Shown here piece after piece: positions 60,919 through 64,000 of a stretch of DNA of 64,000 bases; positions within the stretch are counted from its first letter, which is position 1, and every line of letters begins with the position of its first letter. The translations under genes and the position numbers were made by a program. The DNA lies in the NCBI RefSeq assembly GCF_014174255.1, contig NZ_JABEQJ010000018.1:35153-99152 (forward strand), written 5' to 3'. Source of the stretch: Gluconacetobacter sacchari. Its GTDB lineage: Bacteria; Pseudomonadota; Alphaproteobacteria; Acetobacterales; Acetobacteraceae. The notes beneath the pieces were generated by a model. That model saw only the letters and a program-made list of their open reading frames with translations. It searched no databases and was not told the DNA's origin.

Positions 60919-61584
60919 TCAGACCCCCGGCATCTCATTGACGGCCACGACGCGCCACGCGTCGGGGAAGCACTCGATGATCGTCAGGGAAAGATTCTGG
61001 ATCGAGAAATGCAGCGCGGTGTCGGCATGCACGCGCAGCGCATGCGCCAGCGCCGCGCGGATCGCCCCGCCATGGCTGACCACGACCATGTTCCGTCCCT
61101 CATGGGCACGGGCCAGGCGGTTCATCGTCTCGCCCACCCGGGCGCAGACCTCCAGCATGCTCTCCCCGCCAGGCGGCCGCTCGGTGGCCGAGACCGACCA
61201 GAACAGGTGCGGCGCCAACGTCAACTGGTCGAGCAGCTCATGGTGGCGCAACCCGTGCCATTCACCCAGCGACTGCTCGGTAAACCCGGGCTCCACCGTC
61301 CAGTCCCGCTCGCCATACCCCGCTTCCTGGATGGTGCGCGCGGTATGCTGCGTGCGCCCCAGGGGCGAGGTGAACCATCGCGCGTCGCGCGGCAGCCGCG
61401 CCGCCAGCGCCTCGTACATGCCGCGCTGGGCCACCAGGCTGTCGGGACACAGCGGCACGTCCATCGTGCCATAGACCCGCATGCGGGCATTTTCCTCGAC
61501 CAGGGCATGACGGATCAGCCAGAAGCGGGTGACACCATCCGGCAGCTTGGGGGTGTCGAGGAAATGACCGTGATTCTGGTTCAT
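60919..61584 (-). CDS. histidine-phosphatase (phosphoglycerate mutase) family protein
   Basis: The ATG at 61584 gives 221 residues. The catalytic His block is TRFWLIRHALVEENARMRVYG, which has RHA where most members have RHG. The second Arg/Glu region is WFTSPLGRTQHTARTI, then GFTEQSLGEWHGLRHHELL, and the second His is in MVVVSHGGAIRAALAHAL. These residues are arranged as in cobalamin ribazole or phosphoglycerate phosphatases; the substrate is not clear. It lies 14 bases downstream of the PLP-type gene and precedes malic enzyme after about 60 bases, so the three may be co-transcribed. Confidence 0.88.
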   Translation of the reverse strand: MNQNHGHFLDTPKLPDGVTRFWLIRHALVEENARMRVYGTMDVPLCPDSLVAQRGMYEALAARLPRDARWFTSPLGRTQHTARTIQEAGYGERDWTVEPGFTEQSLGEWHGLRHHELLDQLTLAPHLFWSVSATERPPGGESMLEVCARVGETMNRLARAHEGRNMVVVSHGGAIRAALAHALRVHADTALHFSIQNLSLTIIECFPDAWRVVAVNEMPGV

Positions 61585-61598
61585 GCGAGTCGATCCAA

Positions 61599-63704
61599 TC
61601 AGGGCAGGGTAACGGACGGCCCGGTATCCATAGCCGGAAGCGGCGCGTAGGTCTGTACCGGGTCGGCCGCCGCCAGCGTTGGCCAATGCCGCAGGATCAG
61701 CCCGATCTTGGCCAGGACCTGCCGCGCATCGCCGATTTCCCGGTCCATCCGCGGATCGGGCGCCAGCCCGTCATGCGACGGCTCGCCCGAGACCAGCCGC
61801 GCCCCGGCCGACAGGCGCAGTGCCCCCGCCACCCCGCCCGGCAGCATCGGATGCGGCAGCGGCACCGGCTGGCCGACATGGCACAAGAGCCCGGCCAGGG
61901 CACGCTCCGCGCCCTCGGGCACCAGGCGCGACAGGTCGGCATTCAGCCAGCGATAGAGCGCGCGCGCCGGCTCCAGCCCCAACGGCACGAACGCCCCCCC
62001 CGACGAGGCGGCCAGCGGGTCGCGCACGAAAAAGCTCAGGATGGTCGCGCGATCATCCCACGCGTCGGCCAGGGGCGGCCGCGCGGGATGCGGCACTGGC
62101 AGGCGCCGCAGATCGGGGTCGGCATCGATCGCCCCTTCCACCGCGGTCAGGAACCGCGCCAGCCGGGCCCGCACCACCGGCCGGGGAATCGCGCGCAGCG
62201 CCGTCATTTCCGCCAGCGCGGCATACCAGCGCAGCATCAGCCCCACATTCTCGCCCACCGGCAGCACCCGCGACGCGGGCGCCTCGGGCCACGCCCCGCG
62301 ATGGCAGTAATCGGCCAGCCCCGGCGGCAGCCGCCCGTCGCGCAGCCGCGCCGCGACGCCATCCGGCAACAGCAGGGCACCGCAGAAAGGCGGCCCGGTG
62401 AAGAATTTGGACCCGGTGACCATCACCATCCAGCCCCGGTCCAGATAGGCACGCACCCGCGCCGGATCCAGCCGCGCCTGGCAGGCATCGACGACGATAT
62501 CGGGCACCGGCGCTCCCTCGGCGCGGGCCGCCTCCGCCAGCCGGTCCAGCATCTCCAGCCCCGGCGCCAGCAGCCCGGTCTTGGACAGGTCCAGCCGATG
62601 GAGCAGCACATGCCGGCCCGCCTGCCAGGCCCGCCGCGCCAGGCCGACGCAATCCCGGTCGATCTCGGCAGGCGGGCGCGACGCCCCGTCCGGCCGGCGC
62701 AGGGGCACCGACAGCAGCAGCGTTTCCGCCGGAAATCCCGCGATCAGCCCCCCCTTGGCCACCTGCGCGCCCAGCGCGGTGTCATTCGCGAAATGGCAAC
62801 CTTTCGCCGCTAACGGTACCCCACTCCCGGTTTCCTCGGGGGCGAGAAGGATGTTGCTGACCGGATGTCCACCAGAACCCAGCATCGCCAGGGCCAGGGC
62901 ATACAATTCGCAATCCGTGCCCGACGACGCCAGGACGACGCCCTGGGCATCCGTCATCCCGTAATGCGCCGCGATCCGCTGGCGGACCTCCGCGACCATG
63001 CCGGCCCGCGTCTCGGCCCCCCGACCGGTCAACCCGCCCAGGACCAGCCGCGCCCGCGCCGCCTCCGCCCCCGCGAACCCGCGTTCGGAGACCGAGGATG
63101 CGGTCGAGGACGCATAGGTGACGGCCCAGGGGCGCGGCCGATGGGACGAGCCGTAATGATTCAGCCCGGTCGCCGGGTCGATCGCCAGCCGGGCATCGCC
63201 GCCCTCGGCCATCAGCTTTTCCGCCGGGCCCAGCAGCGCCCACAACGCGTCCAGCCGGGCCGCGATCCCGCCAAGGGCCCCGTCATCCAGGGCGACCGGC
63301 GGCTGCAAGGGCGCCAGCTCGGCCCAGATCTGCCGCAGGCGGCCCAGACCGGGCGGCCGGGCGGCGGCCATGTCGGCGTGCCATGCCGGACAGGGCGGTC
63401 CGCCCGGCCCGTCCAGTTCCGCGAACAGGGCGGCCGTGCGGGCGGCGCACAATCCCGCCAGCACCGCATCGCCGGGCACCGCCTCGATCAGGCAGGCCAG
63501 TTCCAGCGCATGGCGCAGCACGACGGCGGCGCAGGCAGGCGCCATCAGGCACGGCGCCCCCAGCACCACCATGCCGTCGGCCCGCACGACGAACGGCCCG
63601 GCCAGCGCCGTATCCAGCCCGATGCGCCGCGCGCCCGCGATCACGCGCAGGTCGGGGCGTTCGAGGACACAGGCCAGGTCATGGGTCAATCGTTCGGCGA
63701 GCAC
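61599..63704 (-). CDS. PLP-dependent enzyme of unknown function (aminotransferase class V-like)
   Basis: GTG 63704 with AGGGAT upstream gives 701 residues. The second half has fold-type I features: [32 protein letters not shown] (aldimine-ring side), [10 protein letters not shown] (the Asp that pairs with pyridine nitrogen), and [23 protein letters not shown], in which the Lys fits the PLP-binding position. [20 protein letters not shown] (about residue 240) is also typical of this fold's substrate loop. The N-terminal 230 residues are Ala/Leu/Gly-rich and match nothing I recognise; they could be a helical partner domain. It is longer than a standard class V aminotransferase (about 400). Reaction and substrate are unknown. 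It precedes the phosphatase gene. Confidence 0.6.
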   Translation of the reverse strand: MLAERLTHDLACVLERPDLRVIAGARRIGLDTALAGPFVVRADGMVVLGAPCLMAPACAAVVLRHALELACLIEAVPGDAVLAGLCAARTAALFAELDGPGGPPCPAWHADMAAARPPGLGRLRQIWAELAPLQPPVALDDGALGGIAARLDALWALLGPAEKLMAEGGDARLAIDPATGLNHYGSSHRPRPWAVTYASSTASSVSERGFAGAEAARARLVLGGLTGRGAETRAGMVAEVRQRIAAHYGMTDAQGVVLASSGTDCELYALALAMLGSGGHPVSNILLAPEETGSGVPLAAKGCHFANDTALGAQVAKGGLIAGFPAETLLLSVPLRRPDGASRPPAEIDRDCVGLARRAWQAGRHVLLHRLDLSKTGLLAPGLEMLDRLAEAARAEGAPVPDIVVDACQARLDPARVRAYLDRGWMVMVTGSKFFTGPPFCGALLLPDGVAARLRDGRLPPGLADYCHRGAWPEAPASRVLPVGENVGLMLRWYAALAEMTALRAIPRPVVRARLARFLTAVEGAIDADPDLRRLPVPHPARPPLADAWDDRATILSFFVRDPLAASSGGAFVPLGLEPARALYRWLNADLSRLVPEGAERALAGLLCHVGQPVPLPHPMLPGGVAGALRLSAGARLVSGEPSHDGLAPDPRMDREIGDARQVLAKIGLILRHWPTLAAADPVQTYAPLPAMDTGPSVTLP

Positions 63705-63790
63705 ACAAAAATCCCTGTTGCCATCATCATTATGCGCGCAGGCCCCCGGCGCGGCAATCGCACCGCCGACCATCAGGACAGGAACCAACC

Positions 63791-64000
63791 ATGCCCGCCC
63801 CCGGATCGGACCCGACCCCGATGACCAACCTGTCGCATCCGCACCCCTATCGCGCGCACACCCCGGCGGCAAACGACCAGCCGGCCGCCCCCCCGATGAA
63901 GGGCATCCTGCTGGCGGGCGGATCGGGCACGCGCCTGCACCCCATGACGCTTGCGGCCAGCAAGCAGTTGCTGCCGGTCTACGACAAGCCGATGATCTAC
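63791..64000 (+). CDS. rmlA: glucose-1-phosphate thymidylyltransferase, partial
   Basis: The core starts at ATG 63896 with [20 protein letters not shown] and [14 protein letters not shown], the nucleotide-binding G-x-G-T-R and K-Q-L-[LI]-P-[VI]-[YF]-[DN]-K-P motifs of RmlA. The frame is open upstream; ATG 63791 has AGGAA six bases before it (63780-63784), much better than 63821 or 63896, so the protein probably carries a 35-residue Pro/Ala-rich extension. The gene runs off the window. RmlA makes dTDP-glucose for dTDP-rhamnose and related sugars; the next genes are probably rmlB/C/D or other exopolysaccharide genes. It is divergent from the PLP-type gene. Confidence 0.9.
   Translation, partial: MPAPGSDPTPMTNLSHPHPYRAHTPAANDQPAAPPMKGILLAGGSGTRLHPMTLAASKQLLPVYDKPMIY

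Noticed and set aside
1..64000. CRISPR arrays, rRNA genes, complete insertion sequences
   Set aside because: No regularly spaced repeats, no rRNA-like sequence and no transposase were seen on either strand.

Overview
The window is GC-rich chromosomal DNA from an acetic acid bacterium (Acetobacteraceae, most like Gluconacetobacter or a close relative). This rests on the combination of a Zymomonas-type pyruvate decarboxylase, a phosphoketolase plus acetate kinase operon, a complete hpnABCDE-shc-hpnG hopanoid operon, an OprB sugar porin and a FUSC/HlyD/NodT efflux operon. The species is inferred from gene content only.

Layout. 1-4.1 kb: 3' end of a TonB-dependent receptor interrupted by an in-frame stop, an APC permease, a DedA protein, an AroE-family dehydrogenase and a 53-residue protein. 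4.19-6.99 kb: a 2.8-kb mini-island in the 3' end of tRNA-Leu(UAA), bounded by a perfect 29-bp repeat. It carries one AT-rich HNH nuclease gene enclosed by a 12-bp inverted repeat, a strongly structured non-coding segment and a tyrosine recombinase broken by two -1 frameshifts. 7.1-11 kb: YgjP-like metallopeptidase, YcgN-like protein and a polyamine-type ABC system with eroded motifs. 11.3-17 kb: a small membrane protein and a four-gene FUSC/DUF1656/HlyD/NodT efflux operon. 17.2-31.1 kb: a surface-polysaccharide region in two convergent halves. It contains multi-domain glycosyltransferases with F-x3-Y...PDV repeats, two paralogous fucosyltransferase-like proteins with a tryptophan-containing C-terminal domain, and an exported beta-rich protein resembling tail-fibre or spike proteins. 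Part of the leftward half is AT-rich, which suggests transfer.

31.2-44.3 kb is core metabolism: xfp-ackA (xylulose-5-phosphate to acetate and ATP), preceded by a perfect 23-nt palindrome, then the hopanoid operon transcribed leftward from hpnA, with hpnL divergent. 44.3-50.2 kb: tyrA, a DUF488 protein, flavohaemoglobin and a divergent NsrR with an operator-like palindrome between them, then a LysR regulator divergent from pdc. 50.3-57.5 kb: oprB and a catabolic cluster (Gfo/Idh oxidoreductase, MHS-type transporter, FAH-type hydratase, D-2-hydroxyacid dehydrogenase) with a LacI regulator. The same 12-bp palindrome lies upstream of oprB and of the oxidoreductase, pointing to one regulon. 57.5-64 kb: a remnant of a short-chain dehydrogenase, surE, a MarR regulator, NAD-malic enzyme, a histidine phosphatase, an unassigned PLP-fold protein and the start of rmlA, which probably opens another sugar-nucleotide or exopolysaccharide region.

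The best candidates for undescribed biology are the IR-flanked HNH cassette with its structured neighbour, the glycosyltransferase region with its repeat and C-terminal modules, and a hairpin that buries the Shine-Dalgarno sequence of the 969-residue glycosyltransferase.
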